NCBI GenBank assembly: GCA_000469685.2
Contig: LS997563.1
Coordinates: 9,326,940 to 9,390,939, forward strand
Length of the DNA stretch: 64,000 nt
Direction of reading: 5' to 3'
From: Haemonchus contortus
Lineage: Eukaryota > Nematoda > Chromadorea > Rhabditida > Trichostrongylidae
Shown here piece by piece: positions 30,997 to 42,178 of this stretch (position 1 is its first letter; the number at the start of each line of letters is the position of its first letter). Under the pieces are notes generated by a model. The model was not told the DNA's origin and ran no database searches. It saw nothing but the letters and a program-made list of their open reading frames with translations. The position numbers and the translations under genes are program-made.

Positions 30997-33900
30997 AGGT
31001 GAGAGGGGAGCTCTTTCTGGGGAGAGGGGAGGGGGCTTAAAGAAGGCATCGTGCGGAGTTTGCGGGCGAATTCTCTACTGGCCATAGGACCAATATAACA
31101 AAAGCTTGCTAAAAAGTGCTTTAGAACACTTACAAGTCAGTAATTCACAAATAAGATAAAAAGTGCAGGCGCCTTTGTCACACTACTTAAGCCCTTGTTA
31201 AAATTGTCCTCAGAATCTCCTTACGAGATGGGTTCCCCGTAGATTCAGTGCAAGCGCATTAGCATAAGTGCGAAAAGAGTTCGCACTGATTGAGAAACCT
31301 GTTATCAGCCTTTTTTCGCCTTTCCGGCCTTTTGACCATGAAATCTCTGATCAACGATCCTGGTCACAGGCTGTCGTCAGCAATTACGCGTACCGGACGT
31401 GACACGAGGAGATCTCTGTATGGACCACTACGTACGATGACGCAGGGCTTCAGCCAATTGAGCGCCTCGGGCTAGGGATTAGGTAAGGCTTCAGGCTAGA
31501 GATCGAGCAGATCCGTTATTGTTTACTCATTTGATTACGTAACACAATTATAAACAGAAATGTTTACTGTCGCCTAAGCCGCAGAGTAACGAATGACGAG
31601 CACCCAGAAATGTCAGAGTGATACTAGATTTGAGTAAACCATTTACTCTCCTTCACTAAAGTTAAATTACTGCCAATCCACTTTCGAGTGAAATCCGCCG
31701 TTACGACCGTAATCCAACCTTCTTTACTGCTAGATTTATAAAAGACAACAGAGGGACTCTTCCCAGTAACAGACTCACACCCCCACTTAAACCAACTATG
31801 CCTCTCACTGGGAGAAAACTAATGCAGCAGCTATGGGCGTTTTCATGGGACTTTTATGTCTACTATGATCGGATACTCCATACACTCACACCATCTGTTT
31901 CATTGAAATTGTATGCAGAATATTTGGCACACAAACAGCTCAAATCCATAAAAATACACTTGTACTGTCCAGAACTTTTCAGGAATGCACTGAATTCCAC
32001 AGCTTCAAATGGATGTTAATGCACAGCGCACTTCAAAGTACTGATGAAAGGTCATTTTATTTTTTCTTTTCAAAATCTAGCACCTAAAAGGAGCAGCTAG
32101 GACTGTAGCTAACAATCGTATCAAACGAGTCCAAAAATTCCGAGAAACCCGCATCGGACAAGAGAGGAATTCATTTTGTAAAGAAAAAACTAATTGAATT
32201 CGACCAGCCTTCGCCAGATGATGATATCACTGAAATGTCGCTTCAAATTACATCTTGTGGGCGGGAGCTTACATAGAAGATATAAGAGATCAGAGCTTAA
32301 ATAGAGGATCAAAACGTCATATCCATTTGCTTATTAATTCAATCCCTCGGACAAAAAATAACGAATAATCCCCACCCGTTCATAATCCTGAAGAGCCTAC
32401 AAAATTTAGCCGAGCAAAAAGTAAAAGTGATGTTTGTCGGAGACGGAGCAGCTGAGGCGAAATTAAATCCAACTGGACGGAGTGAGATTGACTGAGTGAG
32501 TGAATGAGTGACATGTCAGACAAAGAAGCCAGATGCCCTGTGGCGGTTTAAAGCCCAGTCTCCTGAGAAAAACCCTCGAGTTAAGTAGGAACTTCCCATG
32601 AGGATTGCCTCACAATAACCTCGTATTCAATCATGTTCCTGCAAAAAATTTGCAAGCTTTAGGTAATTGCACAACCTAAAAATAACAATTTGCTCATAAT
32701 TTATTTGAATTTCGTTTGAACCCATGAGAATACTGCGGCCACCTGGGAAGGAAACGCCCAAAAAAAGTTCAGGCGAAGTATATAATCAGAGAATTCGGGG
32801 CTCCAACAGTAAGATGGAGATTGCATCAGTTGGTGAAGATGGCGTGCAAACGAGATATTAGATGCACTCTGTATCAAATGGCGATGGTACCGATTAGCAA
32901 GCGTACATCTGAAACGTATTTGAGATAATAGGATCTGACAACGGGCTGATTAACTGTCTTCGACGTTCTTCTTTCTTTCTTGATACGCCTGTGTCAGGCC
33001 CAATTGTCCCATAAGCATTACGTTCGCTTCGTTCTGCCCAATTCGAACGAACCCGCTGATGTGAAAGGAAAATAAAAACTAACGCAATCAAGTGTAAAAA
33101 AGAAGTTGAAGACAGATGATCACTTGGGACCTATTGTTAGCACCCTGTAAAAACAGCTGTCATGCCCCAAGGCAGACGCATTTCCCAGTAAGACAACGAG
33201 AGCCGGGACCAGTCAACCTCTTAGAGAAGCGCAACTTACTTGACACTTTTCAGATCAGAGCAGAAATTAAATTCACAGCAGGGGCCCTCGCTCTCATGCG
33301 ATAGCAGCCTTCACAACTGCCAGATGACTCCATCACCTGATTCAATCCTTACCCGTGAGTCTGGCTACAACAAGCCGATACAGGGGAGAAAGAAAGCCTG
33401 CTAAACATAAGCCGTTCGAAATCGCAAAGTGTGATGCCAGCGATCCTCACAACCACCGTATCGCCTTCAACCATGTCAATAGAATTATAAAGTGCACACT
33501 TTCATCATAACCACCAGTGGCTGCCTCTTCATTATGAAAATGACATGCCCAGTGTATTATTCATGAGAGGAAGTCTACAATAATAAGGAGGAAGGAGGAA
33601 GTATAAGATAACATGACTGAAGCGAGATGATTTATTGGAACTTCTTAGCCTACCATTAGGCGAGAAACTGCAGTGACGCTCAAATATGAGGGAAAGCGAA
33701 GAAAACCAGAAATACTGACAACTAGACTTCAGTGGCAGTATCAAGGGAACGCCATGGCAACTATCATGCCCGTGTGCAAATTTTTTTTTATACAGAATTT
33801 ATGCACCGAAAGTGTGAAAGCACTTAGAATGAGGAGTCGTTTGGCACGCGCGATAAGAACGACAATCTGAGACGACACAAACGTCGCCAGACAGAGACGT

Positions 33901-34305
33901 CTGACACTGAGACGTCGCTAAATTGAATTCGGAAAGTGCAAAAGAAGCATTTCTCGCCAAACATTCTTTTCGGTTCGACAGTAGCGGGCCAGAAATCGGA
34001 CAAAATGAAGAAAGCCGAGGTTTGCGCTTGCCTCTTTTCTCAAATTGAGTCCAATTTTCATCCAAGTTATCCCCAAATAAACAGCCTAACATTTTATCAA
34101 TTAGGACGTGCCATGCACTCAACCCAACTACTGAAATTCAGCGCCGAAAAGAGAGCCAGCCTTCATGACTTGGTTTCTGTTTACATTCTTAAAATAAAGA
34201 GAAACCCTTTCTTGACCAAAAATTCGAGCTAGAACATCAGAATGTTGTTTTCGAAGTCCCACATGAACGGTTTATTAATAAGAGTTAACAACTGAGGCCT
34301 TTAAA
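30997..34305. other. No gene recognised
   Basis: Long unassigned stretch. Only short open frames and a small GAGT-type run (32,490-32,512) are visible. A short clustered inverted motif around ACGTCGC/GAGACGTC lies near 33,850-33,915. Confidence 0.3.
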
Positions 34306-34309
34306 TCAA

Positions 34310-34870
34310 AAAATTCCAATATTAATTCCAAGGAACAAAGCCACCGATAGCAATAGGGAAGCAGTGAAAAGCAATAAAGATAGCAAAAGAAAGCAAATCG
34401 AAGCATGAGTAAGCGATATTTCTATTTTGGAGGTACTCTGGGAGTTCCAAAATGATAATGCTCGCCTGATGGTTGCTCTGATTGACGTCAATGCGGCTTT
34501 TCTGTAATGCCATTCGGACAACGACTGGCGTCAACTAGTAAAAAAGGAATACCCAGAGCAAACAACCCGTTGTTTCGCCTTTGGTGTGAATACTCCCATG
34601 AGAACTCCATGTTTCCCTGTGAAACTCTGAGAATAGAGACAAAGTGCACTCCCTAATGGGAGAACCACTGTTCGAGATTCTGTAAACATCTCTTTACAGC
34701 GATAATAGTTACATCTGTACGTCATGTATGGATTCAACTAATATTTCAAATCTACAATTAGTAGCTAAATACGCCTAATCACGACCTGGCTCGCTTTCGT
34801 TTGTTATCTTTATTGCTTTTCACTACTTCGTTATTATCATAGGCTTTGTCCCTTGGGATTACAACTGGGA
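34310..34870. repeat. Inverted repeat, about 90-bp arms
   Basis: The reverse complement of about 34,310-34,400 matches 34,785-34,870: both share TATCTTTATTGCTTTTCACT followed by a diverged GGCTTTGTYCCTTGGRATTA block. The central 380 bp is unrelated. Open frames over the left arm (34,306-34,534, minus) are probably repeat-derived. Confidence 0.65.
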
Positions 34871-35771
34871 ATTATTATTTTATTCAAATAACGTCAGCCA
34901 TGCACTCACACAGGCGGAGTTAGCATTACCTTAAAATACATTAGGAGTGATGGGGGTTAATATCAAGATAGTAGTTGGTATGTCTGCGAACATGAGCTCA
35001 AACTCGTTCATGAAGGTGGGCTGGGGCTTGAGCGGAAAACTTCGAGTTCTGAACCCTGGACTTCTATGGCAGCAGAACACAGATAGTAAAAAAGGGCCAA
35101 GAAATTGACGATAATCAATCATGAGAATGCCAGGCTGTCAAGCTTGATTTTGAGTCGCGAAAGGCTGTGAGCAAATGTCGGCATCAGAAATCAGTGACAA
35201 TTGTTCCTGCAGATTCTCCCCGAGAACGGAATCGGATGGGTAGGGAGGAAATATGGTTAACCAGCTAAGGCTGATGATGTTAGTAGATGTACAAGAAAGA
35301 TTAGGGAAGTGGCACTCGTGTTATGTCAACAATATGGGCGAAAAAATGGCGCTAAATAGCTTGGTTACGCCTAGTTGTTTGGGAAAAATCGCAGAGATTT
35401 GAAGGCTTCTTACGATGGCTCTGCTTCCTCATATGGCACTGAGTTCTTCTCATACGACGTGAGGAAATCACACATTCACGTTCAATAGAATGTCCACCGT
35501 CTGTAGGTGAGGAGACAGGGAGCACTTGGAGCCAACGCGTCACGCTCGTATGGTCAGAAAATCGAGATTATCCAAGCCCTTTTCTGCAGAGTAAACATAG
35601 TATCGGATATACAGAGGCAATTCAATAGTAGGAAGCTGAAGAAAGATAGATACAAATCAAAAACCTCAAACAGAGCATTCTCTTGAGCAAAATCCATCTG
35701 AGACCCCAGGGTCAAAAGTTTTCCTTTCACGGAATAGTCAACTAAAGTCCAGTTGGGTAAAATCTAATAAT

Positions 35772-35900
35772 AAGTTGTTGGGCATTATTTCAGCACAAAA
35801 TGCGGTGTTAGGTTACCCAATGGGAACTGATTCCTCGAGAGCAGTTTCCAGTGGGTAATCTAACACCGCTCTCTGTATTCAACCCTATACCCAACAACTT
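35772..35900. repeat. 129-bp palindromic MITE-like element
   Basis: Terminal arms AAGTTGTTGGG / CCCAACAACTT, and a second inverted pair inside (GCGGTGTTAGGTTACCCA / TGGGTAATCTAACACCGC). The loop around 35,838 is short. No coding capacity. Confidence 0.85.
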
Positions 35901-38046
35901 TTTATGGAATAAAAACAGGATTTAGGTTTGAACAGCTGCTGTTTCACATGAACACCATCTAATGGAAAATATCAGAGGATCGAGGATGGTAAAGGACTGG
36001 GCCTAAAGCTATTACACTCCAACCAAAAAAAAAATAATTCCAAAAAAATGCTAAAATAAATACGTAACCCTAGGCTCTTTCAATAACTCACATCTTTCGA
36101 AAACAAATTAGGTGAATGGTGGCTGGTCATTTTCATGTAACGGGTGTCGCCTGACGTAACAACCGAGTAGTTGGAGGTGATGTTGATTAAAGTGTGTCGG
36201 CACTGACGGAAAATGACTCAATTCGCTGCTGCATTCAGTCCGGAACGGTAAATAAACGGAGCTTATCTATGAGTCAATCGTCAGATTTCGATTTTCGGTT
36301 TCTACGGCTACGTCATGATTGACTTTTCAATGAAAATGGATCAACATGGTCGTTTTTTGTTCCATTCCCATTTCCTAAGTCATTTCAGTAGGCGATTGCT
36401 CATTTAACTGTCAAGCCCCATAAAAGCTTTCGGATAGACGAAGAAGAATAATAAAAATCATAGAATTTGGCTGTAATAAAAAGAAATTAGATTCAATTGA
36501 ACGTGCGAACTGTGAAGCGGGAAAGGGTGGCCTTAAGACAGTGGGCGTTGGTTTTATTGAAGCCGGCGGAAAAGTGGAATTGGTCATTTTGGCGACGAAT
36601 GGTAGTGGGGAAAAAAGTGGAATGGGTGCTTACTACTCAAGTTATCCACAGTGTCTACTTTCAGGAAGCCCATATGGGCAATTAGGCCATATTCAGGGAA
36701 AAGCTAAATGTGATCGGACCTATTTGGAGTGGATTCCGGCGAATGAGAAAGCTAATGACCCCGAAAAGTCATATTCAGCCTAGCTCTTGCCGTAGCAAAT
36801 TGCGACCGAGGGAACAACTAGAACTAGATTCCTTGTACTCATGCCTTCTTCTACTGAAAGTCTACATCACAAGCGCAGTAGAAAAATCGAGGATTGTGCG
36901 AAAGTACGGAACGAGGATGAAACCCGTCTGTTTATGAAATTCTCATGAAACACGTGACCAACATGCGACAGATGTGCGCCCATTTATTATAAACAACATT
37001 AGTTTGGCCCACCACAACTTTCTAGTACGAAGTGGCAGTTCACAATGGAATCTGGCTCGATTTCAAGGGAGATGAATCTGATCCAACATCAAGAAGATTT
37101 TCTCAAACGGTGCCCCGACCATTACTAGTGCCATTTCAATCAGAAACCCGAAAATCTTCGATTTCCTCAGTGTTTGTCCTTAGCATTGTTATACCAGTTT
37201 GACAGAACAAGAAACTGACATTTCTAGTTGCTGTATGGACCAAAACAAAGAACAGGCCAACCATATTTGGGGATGAACCAAAATAAACAACAACTCACCA
37301 CCTATAACACCTATCCTCAGTTCCCTCTATTGGCGCACTCGAATAAACTAATAAACTCAACAATATTTGTAGGATGAGCCAAAATAAACAACAAGTCAAC
37401 CATACATGCAGGTAGCAGCTTCCTTTACCTTTCTCCCAGATGGGAATTACCAGAAAAAAAAGCATATTTTGAATGAATAAACTAGCAAAGCTTACTGAAA
37501 AGCCCCTTTTTGAAAAAAAATCAAATGAAGAGAATCATTTTTTTTGGCAAAAAAAGGCATTAAAATTGGAATGAGCTACTTCCAAATCCGTAAAGTAGTA
37601 GTAGTCGAGGCTTGAAATGAAATCCGTGCGCCAGCATCTGAGAAAATATTAAGAGTCCCGTGCGCGGGTGTATGGCAATGATGGGCTTCGGCGCCAGCAA
37701 TTAACGGAACGGCTTATACGAGGGTGTATAGCTATCGATTTACATAGCCTTATGTATTTTACTAATTTTAAGCATCGTCAATAACAAGGAGAGGATTATG
37801 ATAACAAGGCGTCTACGACGGAAAAAGACAGCTTAAATGTTATTAGTTCAGATGAAAAAAGGTCCCATCAATCAAAATTAGGACAGCCCAAGAAAAACCC
37901 TTCAAACTTCTTCACCTCTTATCTGCTGCAAAAGCAGAAACAGCCCCGTTTAGAGCAATAACTCACTTCTGAACTCCCTTTCCAATGAAAATAGATCACG
38001 GGGCTGCACTGGAAGGAAGACTAACGGTGTCATTCCTCTGGAGGAT
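35901..38046. other. No gene confirmed; short direct repeat
   Basis: An 81-codon plus-strand open frame at 36,541-36,783 (Gly/Tyr-rich middle, no family recognised) is the longest. A direct repeat of GGATGARCCAAAATAAACAACAA occurs near 37,270 and 37,372. The rest is unassigned. Confidence 0.3.
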
Positions 38047-39204
38047 TCAAGAAATCTCTTTCTTAAACATTCTTGAAAAAGTGAAATATAGCGTAGCGCC
38101 AACGACGACAATGATGGTGCTAGCCGATTCCTGCACAATAGGATCAGAGGACAAATGACGGGTAAGAGGGTCTATACAGATATAGGTGCTAAGCGAGAAC
38201 TATGTCACGAGTTCAAGGTTAGCCTAGGGTATCAAGTGTCTTCAGGCGAAACCTTATCCTCTTAGGATCACTGCCGCAAGTAATCCACCAAGATGTTCCA
38301 CTTAACAAACATGGTCCAAAAATCACACAAAACTTTTTCAAAAAAGAAATCGCGTCTCAGCTAATCGATACTGACTTCGGGTACCCAGCAATGTAATTTT
38401 GTAGAATCAAATTGACAATTTAGGCCTTTCTAAGATGGTTAACTTAGGTGATTTCGCTTTCCAGTAGGAGCGACAATGGGAAACCCTTCTAGGAGGCGAA
38501 GTCTCCAAGTGGAGGTGTATATGAAATGGCTTAGATACGTAGCGGTACTCAAAATAATATCGAACCATTAGTCATGGAACATGCGCATAGGTTAAGAGGG
38601 GGCTGTAGGTGCCAATCGGCGGCAATGTCACGCAATGTTGAGTTCAAGGTTAGTCCAGAGCGGCAGATGTCATTAGGCGGGAATAAGGAATTCCTAGAAC
38701 AACGCTCCCGATAGTAGAAAAACAAGCAGAAAACAAGAAACAATCCTCCTCTAGATCCGTAATTACTCTAGCATGTGCCGTGAAATCGTCCCGAGAAAAG
38801 ACTACGAAAAATGCGGTCTAACCTCAATCAGAGAACCTGTTTCTTCAATGCAACCGATGGAAATGAACATTCGCTCTCCAGAAAATGTAATATGTAAATA
38901 TTAAAATGAATCATTGTAACATACACGAATTTCGGAAGCCATAGGGGAATGTACCGTCACCGAAAATACAGTCTGAAACCTCATAACTGCCGCATTTAGG
39001 GCGAGCTGTTTCCTCGGGATAGGCAATTATTTCTGGATTATTCTACTTTTTATAATCACTTACAGCAACCATAACACGGTCATCCACATTGATCCCCACA
39101 ATTTTCCCAGCGCTAACAAAATGTGCGAGAAGAGGTAGCCTACCAAAACGCTCGCACACAGCATTCATCGGATAAAAAAGAGAAGGCTCAGAAAGGGGCC
39201 TATC
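38047..39204 (-). CDS. Candidate multi-exon membrane-protein gene (partial model)
   Basis: Minus-strand exons with canonical sites: 39,204-39,064 (47 codons; CAG acceptor, GTAAGTG donor), 38,972-38,925 (16 codons; TTTCAG acceptor, GTATGTT donor), 38,873-38,823 (17 codons; weaker GAGAG acceptor, GTTAGA donor) and a terminal exon 38,130-38,047 (27 codons, GTGCAG acceptor, TGA). All are phase 0 and the first three are separated by introns of 91 and 51 bp, typical of nematodes. The last exon holds a membrane helix (STIIVVVGATLYF) and a basic tail (RMFKKEIS). An MFS-type transporter is a guess. No convincing exon was found between 38,822 and 38,131, so part may be lost. Confidence 0.4.
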
Positions 39205-39353
39205 CTGATTGTTTACAATGCGACGGTACTACTGTTTTTTTTTTCTAAGCGCCCTAAGCAGCATTTCAGAAGATGAGGGCTAAAGTCGAAGCAGAAACTT
39301 CAAGATGATCGAGAAGTTATAGTGCTCCATGTGACCTCTGAAGAGGATTGTTG

Positions 39354-39728
39354 TCAACCGGAACCATTGGAGGGTAAAACGAACCCAAGGAAGGCCACAG
39401 GTCCGATTCGATAGATCTCCACGATAGTTCTGAACGAGAAAAACGGTTCGCTCGAGTGACTAGAGCCCATTAGACTACATGGGCTCGTGACAGGGGCGAG
39501 TGAAGACGTTGCAGGCACCCTATCGAACAAATCTATGATCACTGGGACGTCAGGTGATCCTGGTCTCGATAAAATATCGAAATATTGACAAATCTTCTCT
39601 TGTTGAAAAAAATAAACAATGGCATTGCCATCAACAGCGCCTGCTGATCCGGTGACGTGGAAACAAAGACCACGACCATCTGTCCATCTGACAATAAATT
39701 TCACAGCCTGATTATACATGACAGCCAA
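39354..39728 (-). other. Unassigned minus-strand open frame, possible upstream exon
   Basis: A 124-codon frame upstream of the 38-39 kb exon set. The early part (about 39,715-39,590) reads like protein (NQAVKFIVRW, GNAIVYFFQQE). No splice sites fit clearly, and a stop lies just upstream. It may be an exon of the same gene or chance. Confidence 0.2.
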
Positions 39729-39860
39729 GAAGGTCTCTTGAGAGCTTTACGACGTTAGCGGAGGTTTTCCTACACCAACGTAGAACTGAAACTTGAGAAC
39801 GTTCGAGAAACTGGATACCCAGTCTATAGGCATAAAAAAGCCTCTCGATAACGTTTAACC

Positions 39861-40107
39861 TCAGAGATCTGGGACCTTCTTCTTCTCAAACACAAAACTG
39901 GCTACGAGGAGGCTGGGATAGTTAATCAACTTTGGGCGAAAGCGACGTTCCCTCGCCTTAGGTTCTTGATCATTGGAATCTTTCGAAGAGGTGCATAGGT
40001 GGGGCGAGACTTCTTCATCAGACACATTCGGAAAACAACCATTCATCAGTCTCACTACTATAAACAGCAGTTCTATGCGAAAACAAACTCCAAAACTTGC
40101 AACATCC
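39861..40107 (-). other. Candidate exon with hydrophobic start and charged end
   Basis: A GCTTTCAG acceptor (40,108-40,110) opens an 81-codon frame to TGA at 39,861. It starts with a hydrophobic stretch (VCFRIELLFIVVRL), continues with an acidic and then basic segment (SNDQEPKARERRF) and ends KKKVPDL. This looks like a membrane segment plus cytoplasmic loop. It lies upstream of and on the same strand as the 38-39 kb exons. Confidence 0.3.
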
Positions 40108-40496
40108 CTGAAAGCTTCCGGTCTACCGCTTCAGCCCACCTTCACCGACATTGTTTTTACGAAAAACCAAACGTAGGCGGTATGTCGGTAGAAGGGACTG
40201 GTGTTTTGGCGAGGTATTTGAACAGGTGCATGGACATTCACCTAGGGTCTGGCTGATGAAGTAGCAGAGTTCCCTTTCTTCTTCCATTCAGATTCGTATT
40301 GGCGTTCAGATTCTTATGTGACCTATGCATGTATTGGACTGCGGGGACAGCTGCTGCCTAAATGGGTGCTTCAATCTTTTCAGACCAGTCCGATACCAAT
40401 TGAACGACTTTGGGGGAATGGGAATAGAGCTTGGTTGGCTTATTTGGGTATCAGTCCATGACTAGACACTCTGACCATCTGGGACAAATGCTGAAT

Positions 40497-40712
40497 TCAT
40501 TCAAACTTTGCGGTGGGTCCATCTCGCCGAATCCAGCTCCTTCCTTTGGGCCGAAAATCTCCTAAATTGGCTCCGACCAAGCTAGGAGATTTTCGCTCCG
40601 ACCTCCGACCAAGTTAGGAGATTTTCGGGCCAAAGGATGGAGCTGGATTTGTCCTGCCTCTAGTTAAAACCGATGTTAAAGCGAGATGGACCCACCGCAA
40701 AGTCTGAATCCA
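40497..40712. repeat. Nested foldback element with internal duplication
   Basis: Outer arms CTTTGCGGTGGGTCCATCTCGC (about 40,507-40,528) and its exact complement (40,681-40,702). Inner arms AATCCAGCTCCTTCCTTTGGGCC / GGGCCAAAGGATGGAGCTGGATT. The centre contains two near-identical copies of CTCCGACCAAGYTAGGAGATTTTCG, giving an additional small repeat. No coding capacity. Confidence 0.85.
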
Positions 40713-41085
40713 AACTGCTTACAACCCTCTGGCCGAAAAGATGACGATATCAGAGGAAAGCAATAACCGACAGAAGCTCCACTATAGCGAAAAATAGGCC
40801 ACAGACTCTACCTTATAAGCTCAGAACAGACTGACGAAGCTAATAACCCGGAAAGTACATGAGCAAAGCCTGTTGATAGGTCGCATAAATAATGGGAAAA
40901 ATCATTTGGGAGATGAACGATGGGCTGTTATAGAACGCATCCAATGCGAAGAACTCAAAAGAGAGTTGGATCTCCAAGCAGACTCTTCAACTAATACTTT
41001 TGCATAGAACATTGAATTAATGATGATAGGATGAAAGATGGAAAATGGGAAGTAGATTCATATTCATCGTTCCCATGAGCACATA

Positions 41086-41655
41086 CAGGGGTGCCCAAAA
41101 AAAAGAGACACTTCCACTGCTCGGCTTGTAGTACCAATGTAATCAAACTTTACTAAACTCTGTCTGAATATTACCACCCGCAAAATCAAAAACAATTTGT
41201 ACTCGATTACGGAGTTCTTCAATGGCCTTCCGCACGGGAGAAATCGAAAGTTTTTGCCGCGCAAATTTGATGTCGACTGAGGTCGGCGAGATCGGCTCGG
41301 CTCCCACGACGTCGCAGACCATTGCGGAGTTGTCGGGGCTACAGGAAGTCAGCAGTCTTCCAGATCTTAAGCGACGATGCCCAGGGATCTGTCCGTGAGC
41401 GACTCGATTGAAAAAGTTGCGTATCTGCTCGTTGCCGACCGATATCCCATAAGTCGTCTTGAGCGCGTCCGCAATGGCAGACGGCTTTATATTTTGATGC
41501 CGATATAGGAACCACACAAGTTCCTGCTCCCTTTCATCAAGCAACATTCTTAGTACAATTTACTCAAACACATTCTTCTGCTGCTTCAATCGGTGCGACG
41601 TATTCCGCCCTGGATTAGGCCCCATGCATAGTGTCTCTTTTTTTGGGCACCCCTG
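41086..41655 (-). mobile_element. Compact TA-flanked Tc1/mariner-like transposon with an intact short ORF
   Basis: The ends are 25-26 bp inverted copies (CAGGGGTGCCC, an A-run, GAGACAC) differing by one A. TA dinucleotides lie directly outside both ends (41,084-41,085 and 41,656-41,657), as in Tc1/mariner insertions. The element is 570 bp, and most of it is one uninterrupted minus-strand frame (next entry). Full-length relatives are normally over 1.2 kb, so this is an internally deleted, non-autonomous member. Confidence 0.85.
41143..41547 (-). CDS. 134-residue HTH protein: transposase without a catalytic core (putative)
   Basis: True ATG at 41,547, stop TGA at 41,143-41,145, no break. Residues about 1-50 have the pattern of a homeodomain-like helix-turn-helix (EQELVWFLYRH, SAIADAL, SVGNEQIRNFF), followed by a short basic GHRRLRSGRLL segment similar in position to the linker of Tc1-type transposases. 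Residues about 98-134 (VRKAIEELRNRVQIVFD) resemble the C-terminal tail of mariner/Tc1 transposases, where a VEELRxRI-like helix precedes the end. No DDE/D catalytic residues or box are present. The likely origin is an in-frame internal deletion. Such a product could bind the terminal repeats and act as a repressor, as with short P-element proteins (inference). Confidence 0.55.
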   Translation of the reverse strand: MLLDEREQELVWFLYRHQNIKPSAIADALKTTYGISVGNEQIRNFFNRVAHGQIPGHRRLRSGRLLTSCSPDNSAMVCDVVGAEPISPTSVDIKFARQKLSISPVRKAIEELRNRVQIVFDFAGGNIQTEFSKV

Positions 41656-41827
41656 TATAATAAGGGTGTAATAAATTTAAAGAAGCACCGATGAAATGAG
41701 ATTATCTTTCTCCAGAATTCCCCATAAGACGTTTGTACTTTAGAAGATTAACAGATGGGACGGTAGAAAAGCGCTCGCCTTGATAAGGCAATTCGAAAAA
41801 TTCCAAAATTTGTCTGGAATTTTGCAG

Positions 41828-42178
41828 TATTGCCAATAATTCAGGAATCGCTTTGCAATTGCATGACATTCCAGTGAGCAGAGAGCAGACAAAGAAGCAT
41901 GACAAATTGCTGCTTGTCCCATTGATGCTGTCAAGTTGTGTTCGGGTTCAAACTTTTTCTCTACATAAAAAACCTCTGGTAACGCCTCCACAATCAATAA
42001 AGCGACCGTGGGAACCGATGGAAAGCAATGAAACGAGAACTTCGAGAACAGATAGCCGATGGGTGTCGATAGCCGACGCAGAGATCAACTCTGAAGGCCG
42101 AGCAGGAAGAAATCCGTATGAGGAGCGAGGCGAATTAAGAATTCATCGATCTTCTGGCAAGCTAAGGAAACCTGAAAG
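41828..42178 (+). other. Candidate exon
   Basis: A TTTTGCAG acceptor (ending 41,827) precedes a 351-nt open segment closed by an AAAG/GTAACAG donor at 42,179. The peptide is hydrophilic in its second half (SNETRTSRTDSRW, EERGELRIHRSSGKLRKPE). No family is recognised and flanking exons are not identified. Confidence 0.25.
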
